A stretch of DNA of 64,000 nt from Zeimonas arvi (GTDB taxonomy: Bacteria > Pseudomonadota > Gammaproteobacteria > Burkholderiales > Burkholderiaceae_E): assembly GCF_008039575.1 (NCBI RefSeq), contig NZ_VDUY01000001.1, positions 496,001 through 560,000 of the forward strand, written 5' to 3'. Below the pieces are notes generated by a model. It worked only from the letters and a program-made list of their open reading frames with translations. It did no database searches and was not told where the DNA came from. Shown here one piece after another: positions 8,687 to 17,037 of this stretch. Every line of letters starts with the position of its first letter. The first letter of the stretch is position 1. The position numbers and the translations under genes were made by a program.

Positions 8687-9820
8687 TCAGTCGTGCGAGA
8701 GGAATTCGCCGAGCGCCGACATGCGTTCGACGTGGTCGGCGCAGATCTTGAGCACCACCAGGATCGGGATTGCCACCACCACCCCGGCGAGCCCCCAGAG
8801 CCAGCCCCAGACCAGCACGGCCAGGAAGGTCACGACGACGTTGAGGCGCAGCCGCCGGCCCACCAGGATGGGCTGCAGGAACTGCCCTTCGAGCAGCACC
8901 AGCGCGAAGAAGCTGATCGGCACCGCCAGGATGGCCGGCCAGCTGTCCAGGCTGACGAAGGCGCCGGCGGTAAGCAGCACCAGGCTCATCCCCGGCCCGG
9001 CGTAGGGAATGAAGTTGAGCGCCGCCACCAGCGCACCCCAGAACACTGCCGAAGGCATCCCGAGCAGGGCCATCAGCCCTGCGGTGACCACGCCCAGCCC
9101 CAGGTTGATCGAGGCGATCGTCATGAAGTACCGGCCGATCTCGACCTGGATCGTCCGTGCGATCCCCACCGCCTTCTTCTTGTCGGTGAGCCTGGGCAGG
9201 ATCCGGATCAGCTTGCGCAGGAACAGGTCGCCCGTGGACAGCAGGAAGTACAGCAGGACCACCGTGGACAAGGCGCCCACCAGCAGCGGCTTCGCGTCGT
9301 CCAGCGCCTTGAAGATGTCGCGGCGCTCGACCACCACTTCCTTCGGCTTGGGCTTGCCGGGCTTGTCCTCGGCGATGTCGGCCATCCGCTCCTGGGCGTC
9401 CTTGATCGTGTCGAGCGGCTTCTTGACCTCGCGGATCCGGAATTCGAGCTTGCGCCACTCGGGGGACTTGGGATTGAGCCAGCGCTCGGCCGGCGCGGCA
9501 AGCTGGGTGGCCGCGGTCACCAGCACCCCGATCAAGGCGACCATCACCAGCAGGGCGCCGAGCCAGCGCGGCAGCCGCAGGCGGTCGGTGAGGTCCACCG
9601 CCGGGGTGAGCAGCAAGGCCAGCAGGATCGCGAGCACGATCGGGAACAGCAGCCCCTGCGCCGCCGAGAGCGCGACGCCGCCGGCCACGATCGCGAGGAT
9701 GGTCAGGCTCAGGCGCATGCCCGGCCAGCCGGGCCAGGACTCCACGATCGCGCGCGGCGGCGGGCCTTCGTTGGCCGTCCCCGAGTCGACCGGCCCGTCC
9801 GGAGTGTCGTCTTGCACCAT
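8687..9820 (-). CDS. AI-2E family transporter (PerM-type permease)
   Basis: A 377-residue inner-membrane protein with about eight hydrophobic segments. Two lie near the N-terminus, then comes a long charged loop (about residues 125-185, with KPKPKEVVVERRDIF). The C-terminal helices carry the family signature GALVAALNFIPYAGP and a final LEGQFLQPILVG. The family was named for autoinducer-2 export, but most members have other or unknown cargo. I prefer the ATG at 9820; a TTG 16 codons earlier would shorten the spacing to the neighbouring gene. Confidence 0.88.
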   Translation of the reverse strand: MVQDDTPDGPVDSGTANEGPPPRAIVESWPGWPGMRLSLTILAIVAGGVALSAAQGLLFPIVLAILLALLLTPAVDLTDRLRLPRWLGALLVMVALIGVLVTAATQLAAPAERWLNPKSPEWRKLEFRIREVKKPLDTIKDAQERMADIAEDKPGKPKPKEVVVERRDIFKALDDAKPLLVGALSTVVLLYFLLSTGDLFLRKLIRILPRLTDKKKAVGIARTIQVEIGRYFMTIASINLGLGVVTAGLMALLGMPSAVFWGALVAALNFIPYAGPGMSLVLLTAGAFVSLDSWPAILAVPISFFALVLLEGQFLQPILVGRRLRLNVVVTFLAVLVWGWLWGLAGVVVAIPILVVLKICADHVERMSALGEFLSHD

Positions 9821-9854
9821 GCAGGGAAGAATACCCCGCCCGGGGTGCTCCGCC

Positions 9855-10493
9855 TCAGGGTCCGGCAAGGCCGGGAACGCGCCAGTCGCGGGCGAGCGCG
9901 ATCAGGCGCAGGCCGGCAGTGACCAGGATGCCCGCCGCGAGCGCCGGCCAGCCCGGTCCCTGAAGCCAGGCGACGGCCAGGAAGGACCATGCCCCGGCGA
10001 AGGAGCAGACCGCGTAAGGCCGGTGGTCGGCGAAGATCGCCGGCACCTCGTTGCACAGCACGTCGCGCATCACGCCGCCGAACACGCCGGTGACCACCCC
10101 CATCAGCGCGCAGACGATCGCCGGCTGCCCCATTTCCCAGGTCAGGCCGGCGCCCGATGCGCTGAACAGCCCGAGCCCGAGCGCGTCGGCCCACAGCATC
10201 GGGCGCGCCGAAGGCGACAGGTGCGCGGCCCGCAGGCCGGCCGTGCCGGCCACCACCAGGGCCAGCACCGCCCAGACGTATTCGCTGTGCTGCACCCAGA
10301 AGAAGGGCCGCCGATCGAGCAGGATGTCGCGCAGCGTGCCGCCGCCGAAGGCCGCGAAGAAGGTGACCGCGGCGACCCCCACGATGTCCATCCGCTTGCG
10401 CGCGGCCTCGATGAAGCCCGACAGCCCGAAGGCCAGCGTGCCGGCAATCTCGACCGCGGTGAGGACCCAGTCGACCCTGACGACAGGCGTCAC
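9855..10493 (-). CDS. Trimeric intracellular cation channel (TRIC/YadS-type) membrane protein
   Basis: A 212-residue protein with seven predicted helices and an internal two-fold repeat. Each half contains a glycine-rich motif followed by a conserved Arg-Asp: FFAAFGGGTLRDILLDRRP in the first and VTGVFGGVMRDVLCNEVP in the second. These are the UPF0126/TRIC hallmarks, and bacterial members form trimeric potassium-permeable channels. The GTG start at 10493 is fixed by a GTGA overlap with the stop of the upstream DUF2062 gene, so the two are translationally linked. Confidence 0.9.
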   Translation of the reverse strand: MTPVVRVDWVLTAVEIAGTLAFGLSGFIEAARKRMDIVGVAAVTFFAAFGGGTLRDILLDRRPFFWVQHSEYVWAVLALVVAGTAGLRAAHLSPSARPMLWADALGLGLFSASGAGLTWEMGQPAIVCALMGVVTGVFGGVMRDVLCNEVPAIFADHRPYAVCSFAGAWSFLAVAWLQGPGWPALAAGILVTAGLRLIALARDWRVPGLAGP

Positions 10494-11059
10494 GCGCGGG
10501 CCCGCAGGTGCCGTGGGCGGCGCCGCTTGATGACGACCGAGGCGCGCCAGGCCAGCAGGGTGCCGAAATAGGCGAGCACCGACAGCGAGACCGCCATGAT
10601 CCCCAGGCCCAGGAAGAGCGGCTTGCCGTAGGCGGACAGGCGGATCCAGATCTCCGACAGCCACGCGCCGATGCCCGACGCCGCGTGCTCGAGCGAGGGC
10701 GTGACCGCATGCGCCAGCGCGGGGTCGAGGTCGGCGGCGGCAGCCGCCTCGGGCGCGCCGAGCAGGAAGCCGCCCAGCCGGTAGGCCGCGTAGTAGATCG
10801 GCGCGTAGGTGAAGGGATTGGACACCAGCGTAGCGATCGCCGAGACCCACAGGTTGGCTCGCGCAAGGAAAGCGCCGATGGCCGCCGCAGGGATCTGCGC
10901 CACCGGGATCATGAAGCCGAAGAACACGCCGATCGCCACGCCCCGGGCCACCGCGCGCCGGTTCAGGTGCCACAGGCCAGGCTCGTGCAGGCGCGGGCCG
11001 AGCCACCGCAACAGGCGGTTGCCCTTGATGCTGTCCTGGGTGGGCAGGAACCGGCGCAA
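10490..11059 (-). CDS. DUF2062 domain membrane protein
   Basis: A 189-residue protein matching DUF2062. A short basic N-terminus (RRFLPTQDSIKGNRLLRWLG) leads to helices around ARGVAIGVFFGFMIP and ANLWVSAIATLVSNPFTYAP, then a C-terminal helix at LGIMAVSLSVLAYFGTLL. The function of the family is unknown. The TTG start at 11059 is chosen because GGAG lies eight bases upstream and no ATG exists in the frame. The predicted start matches the usual beginning of family members. Its stop overlaps the next gene by four bases. Confidence 0.85.
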   Translation of the reverse strand: MRRFLPTQDSIKGNRLLRWLGPRLHEPGLWHLNRRAVARGVAIGVFFGFMIPVAQIPAAAIGAFLARANLWVSAIATLVSNPFTYAPIYYAAYRLGGFLLGAPEAAAAADLDPALAHAVTPSLEHAASGIGAWLSEIWIRLSAYGKPLFLGLGIMAVSLSVLAYFGTLLAWRASVVIKRRRPRHLRARA

Positions 11060-11281
11060 GATGTTTCTCCGGAGAATCGGCGCGCCGGACACGCCGACGC
11101 AGAGGTAGGGGATCGTACCAACTTTCGTCGTCGGCACCCTGTGCGAAATGACAGCCAGCGCGCGGTCGACGGACCACCCGGGAGCGGGGCAGAATCCGGG
11201 CATGGGCGCCCTCCCGCCACCGGCAGCGGCCCGCGTCCGCCTGGCGGCCCACGGAGGACCGCTGCAAACAGGACCCCCACG

Positions 11282-12139
11282 ATGCGCGATACCGACGAGC
11301 CATCCGCCACCCCCGGCGACCGGGCCGGCTTCCTGGCCGACGTCGCCGCCCGCTCCGCGCACGGCCTGCGCGGCGACTACTCGCGCATGGGCGAGGACTA
11401 CACCGTCGAGCAGGACTACCGGCTCTACTCCTCGTCCCACCAGGACCTCTGGCGCCGCCTGCACGCCCGCCAGCTCGAGCTGCTGCCCGGGCGGGCCTGC
11501 GCGGCCTTTCGCTCCGCGCTGGCCCGGCTGGATTTCGGCAGCGCCATTCCGCGCTTCGACGCAGTCAACGAGCGCCTGCATGCGGCCACCCGCTGGCGGC
11601 TGGTGCCGGTGCCCGGCCTGCTGCCCGACGACGTCTTCTTCGGCCACCTCGCGAAGCGCCAGTTTCCGGTCACCGTCTGGATACGCGAACCCGAGGAGTT
11701 CGACTACATCGTGGAACCGGACCTGTTCCACGACTTCTTCGGCCACGTGCCGATGCTCTTCGACCCGCAGATCGCCGACTACCTGCAGGCCTACGGGCTG
11801 GGCGGGCTGAAGGCCAGGCGGCTGGGCGGCCTGAAGTACCTGGCCCGGCTCTACTGGTACACCATCGAGTTCGGCCTGATCGCCGAGGACGGCGGCGTGC
11901 GCGCCTACGGCGCGGGCATCCTGTCCTCGCCGGGCGAGATCCGCCATGCGGTCGACGCCGAGGGCGTCCACCGCGAGCGCTTCGACCTGATCCGGGTGAT
12001 GCAGACGAAGTACCTGATCGACGACTTCCAGAAGGTCTACTTCGTGGTCGATTCCTTCGGCCAGCTCTTCGAGGAGACGGCGCCGGACTTTTCGCTGCTG
12101 TATCGTGCGCTCGAACGCTTGCCCGAACTCGACCCCTGA
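11282..12139 (+). CDS. phhA: Phenylalanine 4-monooxygenase
   Basis: A 285-residue monomeric bacterial phenylalanine hydroxylase, converting L-phenylalanine to tyrosine with tetrahydropterin and O2. The iron ligands are H150 and H155 in LFHDFFGHVP and E196 in YWYTIEFGL. The region VNERLHAATRWRLVPVPG is the conserved pterin/substrate segment. There is no regulatory ACT domain, as usual for bacterial enzymes. The gene starts 222 bp from the divergent DUF2062 gene. Its usual partner phhB (pterin carbinolamine dehydratase) is not next to it. Instead the stop codon TGA shares a base with the ATG of a reductase gene. Confidence 0.96.
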   Translation: MRDTDEPSATPGDRAGFLADVAARSAHGLRGDYSRMGEDYTVEQDYRLYSSSHQDLWRRLHARQLELLPGRACAAFRSALARLDFGSAIPRFDAVNERLHAATRWRLVPVPGLLPDDVFFGHLAKRQFPVTVWIREPEEFDYIVEPDLFHDFFGHVPMLFDPQIADYLQAYGLGGLKARRLGGLKYLARLYWYTIEFGLIAEDGGVRAYGAGILSSPGEIRHAVDAEGVHRERFDLIRVMQTKYLIDDFQKVYFVVDSFGQLFEETAPDFSLLYRALERLPELDP

Positions 12140-13098
12140 TGAAAGTCCTCGACGCCCAAGCCACCGCCGCCGCCCTGCCCTGGGCCGGCCTGATCGGCGC
12201 GCTGCGCGACATGCTGGCCCGCCGGCGCGCCGGCCTCACCCAGTCGCCCGAGCGGCTGGCCGTGCCGCTGTCCGGCGGCATCCTGCTCGCCATGCCGGCC
12301 ACCGACGGCGAGTACGCGTCGACCAAGCTGGTCACCGTCTGCGCCGGCAACGCGGCGCGCGGCCTGCCCACGCTGCTCGGCGAGGTGCTGCTGATGCGCG
12401 CCGACACCGGCGAGCGGCTGCTGATGCTCGACGGCCCCACGGTCACGGCGCGACGCACCGCGGCCATGTCCGCACTCGCGGCGATCGAGCTGGGCGCCGC
12501 CAGGCTCTCGGCGCCCACCGGCGCCACGGCCGGTCCGGCGCCGAAGGGCGGCCCGTCGATGCTGATCGTCGGCAGTGGCGTGCAGGCGCAGGGACATCTC
12601 GAGGTGTTCACGCAGGCGCTCGGCGTGCGGCGAGTGCGCGTGGCCTCGCGCAATCCGGCGAACGCGCAGGCCTTCGCCGCGCGTGGCCGCGCCGCCGGCG
12701 TCGACTGCGAAGCGATCGGGCACCCGGCGCAGGCGCTGCGCGAGGCCGACATCGTGGTCACCGGCACCACCAGCCTCGCCCCGCTCTTCGACGACGATCC
12801 GGCCTTCGACGGCTTCGTGGCCGCGGTCGGCGCCTTCCGGCCCGAGATGTGCGAGTTGCCGGCGGGGCTGGTGGGCCGCGCGCGCCTGTACATCGACGAC
12901 AAGCCGGGCGGCCTGCACGAGGCCGGCGACTTCATCCAGGCGAAGGCCGACTGGGATCGCGTGACCGCGCTCGAGGACGCGATCGCGGCCGGCGACAGGC
13001 CGGCCGCAGGCCCGGTGGTCTTCAAGAGCGTGGGGCAGGCGTTGTGGGACCTGGCGGCCTGCAGGCTGGCTGTCGAACGGCTCGGCGCGGCGAGGTGA
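12139..13098 (+). CDS. Ornithine cyclodeaminase/mu-crystallin family reductase, probable delta1-pyrroline-2-carboxylate reductase
   Basis: A 319-residue protein. The Rossmann motif VGSGVQAQGHLEVF (about residues 144-157) identifies the family. K67 in STKLVTV and D227-like residues in YIDDKPGGLHEAGD fit the substrate pocket. Family members reduce cyclic imino acids (delta1-pyrroline- or piperideine-2-carboxylate) with NAD(P)H; true ornithine cyclodeaminases are a minority. The TGATG junction with phhA implies coupled translation and suggests a role in amino-acid breakdown. The exact substrate cannot be told from sequence. An amino-acid racemase-like or ketimine reductase activity remains possible. 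Confidence 0.83.
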   Translation: MKVLDAQATAAALPWAGLIGALRDMLARRRAGLTQSPERLAVPLSGGILLAMPATDGEYASTKLVTVCAGNAARGLPTLLGEVLLMRADTGERLLMLDGPTVTARRTAAMSALAAIELGAARLSAPTGATAGPAPKGGPSMLIVGSGVQAQGHLEVFTQALGVRRVRVASRNPANAQAFAARGRAAGVDCEAIGHPAQALREADIVVTGTTSLAPLFDDDPAFDGFVAAVGAFRPEMCELPAGLVGRARLYIDDKPGGLHEAGDFIQAKADWDRVTALEDAIAAGDRPAAGPVVFKSVGQALWDLAACRLAVERLGAAR

Positions 13099-13193
13099 TC
13101 CACGCCCGATTCGACCGCAAGCAGCGGAGTGAAGCCGGTCACGAGAGCGAATAGATTCTGTCCGTCGACGCTTTACCTGCCGGAGGGACGGAA

Positions 13194-14273
13194 ATGAACA
13201 TGAGCACGAGAAAGGAACATCTCGCCGCGGCCACGGTGGCGGATCCCCGCTGGAGCGCCGTGGCGGCGCGCGACCCGGCTTGCGACGGCCGCTTCGTCTA
13301 TTCGGTGGCCAGCACCGGCGTGTACTGCCGGCCCTCGTGCGCCGCGCGCAGGCCCCGGCCCGAGAACGTCGCCTTCCACGCCGGGCCGGCCGAGGCCGAG
13401 CGGGCCGGCTTTCGCCCCTGCAGGCGCTGCCGGCCCGATCGGCCGTCGCTGGCCGAATCCCACGCCCGGATGGTCGCGGGCCTTTGCCGGACGATCGAAA
13501 GCGCGGAACAAGCGCCCACGCTCGATGCGCTGGCGCGCGAAGCCGGCATGAGTCCGCACCACCTGCAGCGGGTCTTCAAGGCGCTCGTCGGACTGTCGCC
13601 CCGCCAGTACGCGGCCGCGCATCGCGCGCAACGCTTGCGCGAGCGACTCGGCGGCGGCGGGCGCGTCACCGACGCGATCTACGACGCCGGCTTCGGATCG
13701 AGCGGCCGCTTCTACGAGAACGCGAACGAGGTGCTGGGCATGACCCCGACCGTCTGGCGCGCCGGCGGCGCGAACACCGAGATCCGCTTCGCGATCGGCC
13801 AGTGCTCGCTCGGCGCGATCCTGGTGGCGGCGAGCGAGCGCGGCGTCTGCGCGATCCTGATCGGCGACGATCCCGAGGCGCTCGCCCGCGACCTTCAGGA
13901 TCGCTTCCCGCGCGCCGCCCTGGTCGGCGGAGACGCCGACTTCGAGAAGACGGTCGCCACCGTCGTCGGCTTCGTCGAGGCGCCGCGACTGGGACTCGAG
14001 CTGCCGCTCGACGTGCGCGGCACCGCCTTCCAGCAGCGGGTCTGGCAGGCGCTGCGCGACATCCCGCCCGGCAGCACGGCCAGCTACACCGAGATCGCCG
14101 CGCGGATCGGCGCGCCGAAGTCGGTGCGCGCGGTCGCCGGCGCCTGCGCAGCGAACGCGATCGCGGTCGCGATCCCCTGTCATCGGGTCGTGCGCACCGA
14201 CGGCGGCCTGGCCGGCTACCGCTGGGGCGTGGCGCGCAAGCGTGCGCTGCTCGAGCGGGAGGCAGCGCAGTGA
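13194..14273 (+). CDS. ada: Bifunctional Ada: O6-methylguanine-DNA methyltransferase and transcriptional activator
   Basis: A 359-residue protein with the full Ada layout. The N-terminal zinc domain has C45, C49, C76 and C79 (TGVYCRPSC, FRPCRRCRPD). C45 is the phosphotriester methyl acceptor that turns Ada into an activator. An AraC-type helix-turn-helix follows (about 95-180, including MSPHHLQRVFKALVGLSP). The C-terminal methyltransferase domain carries the active-site PCHRV with C329. GGAGG precedes the ATG. The gene leads a three-gene unit with an Fe/2OG oxygenase (GTGA overlap) and alkB, so methyl damage should induce all three. Confidence 0.97.
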   Translation: MNMSTRKEHLAAATVADPRWSAVAARDPACDGRFVYSVASTGVYCRPSCAARRPRPENVAFHAGPAEAERAGFRPCRRCRPDRPSLAESHARMVAGLCRTIESAEQAPTLDALAREAGMSPHHLQRVFKALVGLSPRQYAAAHRAQRLRERLGGGGRVTDAIYDAGFGSSGRFYENANEVLGMTPTVWRAGGANTEIRFAIGQCSLGAILVAASERGVCAILIGDDPEALARDLQDRFPRAALVGGDADFEKTVATVVGFVEAPRLGLELPLDVRGTAFQQRVWQALRDIPPGSTASYTEIAARIGAPKSVRAVAGACAANAIAVAIPCHRVVRTDGGLAGYRWGVARKRALLEREAAQ

Positions 14274-14971
14274 GGACCCGGATCGAGAGGCGCGACTGGA
14301 CATCGATCGAGCAGGCGCTGGACGCTCGCGGCAATGCGGTCCTCGGCGGGCTGCTGTCGCCCGCCGAGTGCGCGGACCTGGCGGCGCTTTACCCGGCCGA
14401 CCATCGGTTCCGCAGCCGCGTGGCGATGGCGCGCCACGGTTTCGGTCGCGGCGAGTACAAGTACTTCGACTACCCGCTGCCGGCGCCGGTGGCGGAGCTT
14501 CGCGAAGCGATCTATCCGCGCCTGGCTCCGATCGCCAACCGCTGGAACGCAACGATGGGCGTCGCCGACCGCTATCCTGCCTTGCACGCCGCCTACCTCG
14601 AGCGCTGTCATGCGGCTGGCCAGCGGCGTCCGACGCCGCTGCTGCTGCAGTACGGCGTCGACGACTACAACTGCCTGCACCAGGATCTCTACGGCGAGCA
14701 GGCGTTCCCGCTGCAGGTCGCGGTGCTGCTGTCCGATCCGGGTCGAGACTTCGAGGGCGGCGAGTTCGTGCTGACCGAGCAGCGGCCGCGGATGCAGTCG
14801 CGCGCCGAGGTGTTGCCCTTGCGGCAGGGCGATGCCGCGATCTTCGCGGTCAGCCACCGGCCGGTGCAGGGCGCACGCGGCCCCTACCGCGTGATGCTGC
14901 GCCACGGCGTCAGCCGTGTGCGCGCGGGCAGGCGACACACGCTCGGCATCATCTTCCACGATGCCGCCTGA
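14270..14971 (+). CDS. 2OG-Fe(II) oxygenase of unknown substrate, coupled to ada
   Basis: A 233-residue dioxygenase of the prolyl-hydroxylase-like fold. Iron and 2-oxoglutarate ligands can be assigned: H137 and D139 in NCLHQDLYG, H212 in LRHGVS, and R222 in AGRRHTLGIIFHD. The segments ARHGFGRGEYKYFDYP and GGEFVLTEQRPRMQSR are strongly conserved in related proteins I recall from Burkholderia and neighbours, usually annotated only as 2OG-Fe(II) oxygenase. The GTG start overlaps the ada stop (GTGA at 14270-14273), which makes co-translation likely. The sequence is clearly different from AlkB next door. A role in DNA or RNA damage repair is inferred from position only. Confidence 0.87.
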   Translation: MRTRIERRDWTSIEQALDARGNAVLGGLLSPAECADLAALYPADHRFRSRVAMARHGFGRGEYKYFDYPLPAPVAELREAIYPRLAPIANRWNATMGVADRYPALHAAYLERCHAAGQRRPTPLLLQYGVDDYNCLHQDLYGEQAFPLQVAVLLSDPGRDFEGGEFVLTEQRPRMQSRAEVLPLRQGDAAIFAVSHRPVQGARGPYRVMLRHGVSRVRAGRRHTLGIIFHDAA

Positions 14972-14983
14972 CCCGGCTCGCCG

Positions 14984-15646
14984 ATGACCCCCGACCTCTT
15001 CGAGTCGGTCGCCCCGCCCCTGCCCGGCGAAGCGGCCGCGGAGCCGCTCGCCGAAGGCGCGGTCGTGCTGCGCGGCTTCGCGCTGCCCGCCGAGGCCGCG
15101 CTGCTGGACGGCCTGCAGCGGGTCGTGGCGCAGGCGCCGCTGCGCCGCATGGTCACGCCGGGCGGCTTCACCATGTCGGTCGCGATGACCAATTGCGGCG
15201 CGCTCGGCTGGGTGTCGGATCGCCGCGGCTATCGTTATGCGCCGCGGGACCCCGGCAGCGCCCTGCCCTGGCCCGCGATGCCGCAGGCCTTCGCGCGACT
15301 CGCAGTGGCGGCCGCCGCACGCGCCGGCTTTCCGGGCTTCGCGCCCGACGCCTGCCTGGTCAATCGCTACGAGCCGGGCGCGCGCCTGACGCTGCACCAG
15401 GACCGCAACGAGCGGGACTTCGGCGCGCCGATCGTGTCGGTGTCACTGGGCCTGCCGGCCGTCTTCCTGTTCGGCGGCCGCGAGCGCAGCGAGCGGCCCC
15501 GCCGGATTCCGCTGGCCCACGGCGACGTGGTGGTGTGGGGCGGTCCCGCCCGGCTCCGCCATCACGGCGTGATGCCGGTGAAGTCCGGCGATCACCCGCT
15601 GCTCGGCGGCTGCCGCGTCAACCTGACCTTCCGCCGGGCCGCCTGA
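14984..15646 (+). CDS. alkB: AlkB DNA repair dioxygenase
   Basis: A 220-residue Fe(II)/2-oxoglutarate dioxygenase that removes 1-methyladenine and 3-methylcytosine lesions from DNA and RNA. The ligands match E. coli AlkB: H138 and D140 (LHQDRNE), H194 (RHHGVMPV), R211 and R217 (CRVNLTFRRA). The nucleotide-recognition part TPGGFTMSVAMTNCG and the motif LVNRYEPGARLTLH are intact. It lies 12 bp after the preceding oxygenase gene and is the last gene of the ada unit. It faces the convergent DUF4197 gene across 18 bp, with no obvious terminator hairpin between them. Confidence 0.97.
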   Translation: MTPDLFESVAPPLPGEAAAEPLAEGAVVLRGFALPAEAALLDGLQRVVAQAPLRRMVTPGGFTMSVAMTNCGALGWVSDRRGYRYAPRDPGSALPWPAMPQAFARLAVAAAARAGFPGFAPDACLVNRYEPGARLTLHQDRNERDFGAPIVSVSLGLPAVFLFGGRERSERPRRIPLAHGDVVVWGGPARLRHHGVMPVKSGDHPLLGGCRVNLTFRRAA

Positions 15647-15664
15647 GGATCGCCGGCGCAGGTG

Positions 15665-16408
15665 TCAGCGGCCGAAGACCCTCTTGAGCAAGTCGGTCGT
15701 TCGGGCCGCCGGGTTCGCGCGAATCTTCTTCTCCTCCTCGCCGACCATCAGGAACAGGCCGTCGAGCGCCTTGCCGGTCACGTAGTCGTCCAGGTCGAGC
15801 GACTGGCGACCCACCAGCGGCACCTTCTCGTAGCGGCCGATCAGGTCCTTGTAGGCGCGGGTGGCGCCGACCTCGTCGACCTTCTTCGACACCACCGGCC
15901 TGAAGGCCGCGAACAGCCTGTCCTGCGTCTTGCCGCGGAAGAACTCGGTCGCCGTGGTGTCGCCGCCGGCGAGAATGCCCCGCGCATCGTCGAGCGTCAT
16001 GTCCCGGATGGCGTCGCCGAAGAAGCGGCTGGCCATCGGCACCGCGGCCTCGGCCGCGCGGTTCATGCTCAGCACGAAGTCGTCGACCTGCTTCTGGAAG
16101 CCGGCCATCCGGGCGACGTCGGCCACCTTCTGGATCGACGCGGGCATCAGGATCTTCACCGCCTGGTTGCCGAAGTAGCCGTCGCGCCGGGACAAGCCGG
16201 CCACGGCGCGCTCGGTGCCCACGGCGAGCGCCTCCTTGATGCCGGCGACGTCGGTCGGCGCATCGCCGCTGCCGGCGCCGCCGGCAGACAGACCGGGCAG
16301 CGCGGCGCCGCCCTTGTTCAGCAGGTCGTCGAGCCGGGGCAGTTGCGCCCGCGCGGTGCCGCAGGCCAGCAGTGCGGCCAGCGCCGCAAGAGTCGTTCGC
16401 CGCTTCAT
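15665..16408 (-). CDS. DUF4197 domain secreted protein
   Basis: A 247-residue protein matching DUF4197. After a signal sequence (KRRTTLAALAALLACGTARA) comes a helical domain with the family features GIKEALAVGTERAV, GYFGNQAVKILMP and TDLLKRVFGR at the C-terminus. The cysteine in LLAC could be a lipobox, so it may be a lipoprotein and not a soluble periplasmic protein. The function of the family is unknown. The ATG at 16408 starts the signal peptide; an ATG ten codons earlier adds a polar stretch that would spoil it. Confidence 0.85.
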   Translation of the reverse strand: MKRRTTLAALAALLACGTARAQLPRLDDLLNKGGAALPGLSAGGAGSGDAPTDVAGIKEALAVGTERAVAGLSRRDGYFGNQAVKILMPASIQKVADVARMAGFQKQVDDFVLSMNRAAEAAVPMASRFFGDAIRDMTLDDARGILAGGDTTATEFFRGKTQDRLFAAFRPVVSKKVDEVGATRAYKDLIGRYEKVPLVGRQSLDLDDYVTGKALDGLFLMVGEEEKKIRANPAARTTDLLKRVFGR

Positions 16409-16480
16409 CCTGGGGCTCCCGTCGTCGTCGGACACCATGCCCGCACGCTGCTCATCCTAGCGGACCCGCGCGAGGCCGGC

Positions 16481-16524
16481 TTGCGCTGCCCTTTTGATTG
16501 CATCTACAATTGTTGTAATTACAA
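16481..16524 (+). promoter_or_regulatory. Promoter with palindromic operator for the MarR/MFS pair
   Basis: TTGCGC (16481-16486) and TACAAT (16505-16510) make a -35/-10 pair with an 18-bp spacer. The -10 box and start region are covered by repeated TACAA/TTGTA units: TACAA-TTG-TTGTA (16505-16517) and the perfect 12-bp palindrome TTGTAATTACAA (16513-16524). This AT-rich block stands out sharply from its surroundings. A MarR dimer encoded 55 bp downstream is the obvious ligand, giving autoregulation. Promoter and operator are inferred by eye. Confidence 0.72.
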
Positions 16525-16578
16525 ATTCACCCCCTGTCCGACCTTGTCCCCGCTTGCCCATCCGGTGGCCGATTCGTG

Positions 16579-17037
16579 ATGACCGCACGCTCCGCACAGC
16601 CCCCCAGGGCCTGCACGAACTTCAGGCTCCGCCAGCTGACCCGCCGCGTCACCCAGTTCTACGACGCGGAGATGGGCAAGACGGGCCTCAAGACCACCCA
16701 GTACTCGCTGCTGTCGCATGTGCTCAAGCTCGGCCCGGTGCGGCCCGGCGAGCTGGCCCGCGCCATGACGATGGATGCGTCCACGCTGACCCGGAATCTC
16801 AAGCCGCTGGTCGACGCCGGCTGGGTCGCCGTCGCGGCCGGACCCGACGCGCGCTCGCGGACGATCACCATCACCCCGGCCGGGCGTGCCCTGCGCGAGG
16901 CCGCGCGAAGCGACTGGCAGCGCGCCCAGAAAGGCCTCGAGGCGCGCCTGGGGCCGGGAAGGCTGATCGCCCTGCACGCGCTGATCGACGAATCCCTGGC
17001 GCTTCTCGACGCGCCGCTCGAAGGAGACACCGAATGA
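16579..17037 (+). CDS. MarR-family transcriptional regulator
   Basis: A 152-residue winged-helix repressor. The recognition part reads GPVRPGELARAMTMDASTLTRNLKPL, followed by the wing GPDARSRTITITPAGR with the Asp-x-Arg typical of MarR proteins. Flanking helices should form the dimer interface. The GTG codon directly before the ATG could be used instead. The stop overlaps the start of the MFS exporter gene (ATGA at 17034-17037), and a palindromic site lies in its promoter. It therefore most likely represses its own operon until a small ligand binds. Confidence 0.92.
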   Translation: MTARSAQPPRACTNFRLRQLTRRVTQFYDAEMGKTGLKTTQYSLLSHVLKLGPVRPGELARAMTMDASTLTRNLKPLVDAGWVAVAAGPDARSRTITITPAGRALREAARSDWQRAQKGLEARLGPGRLIALHALIDESLALLDAPLEGDTE

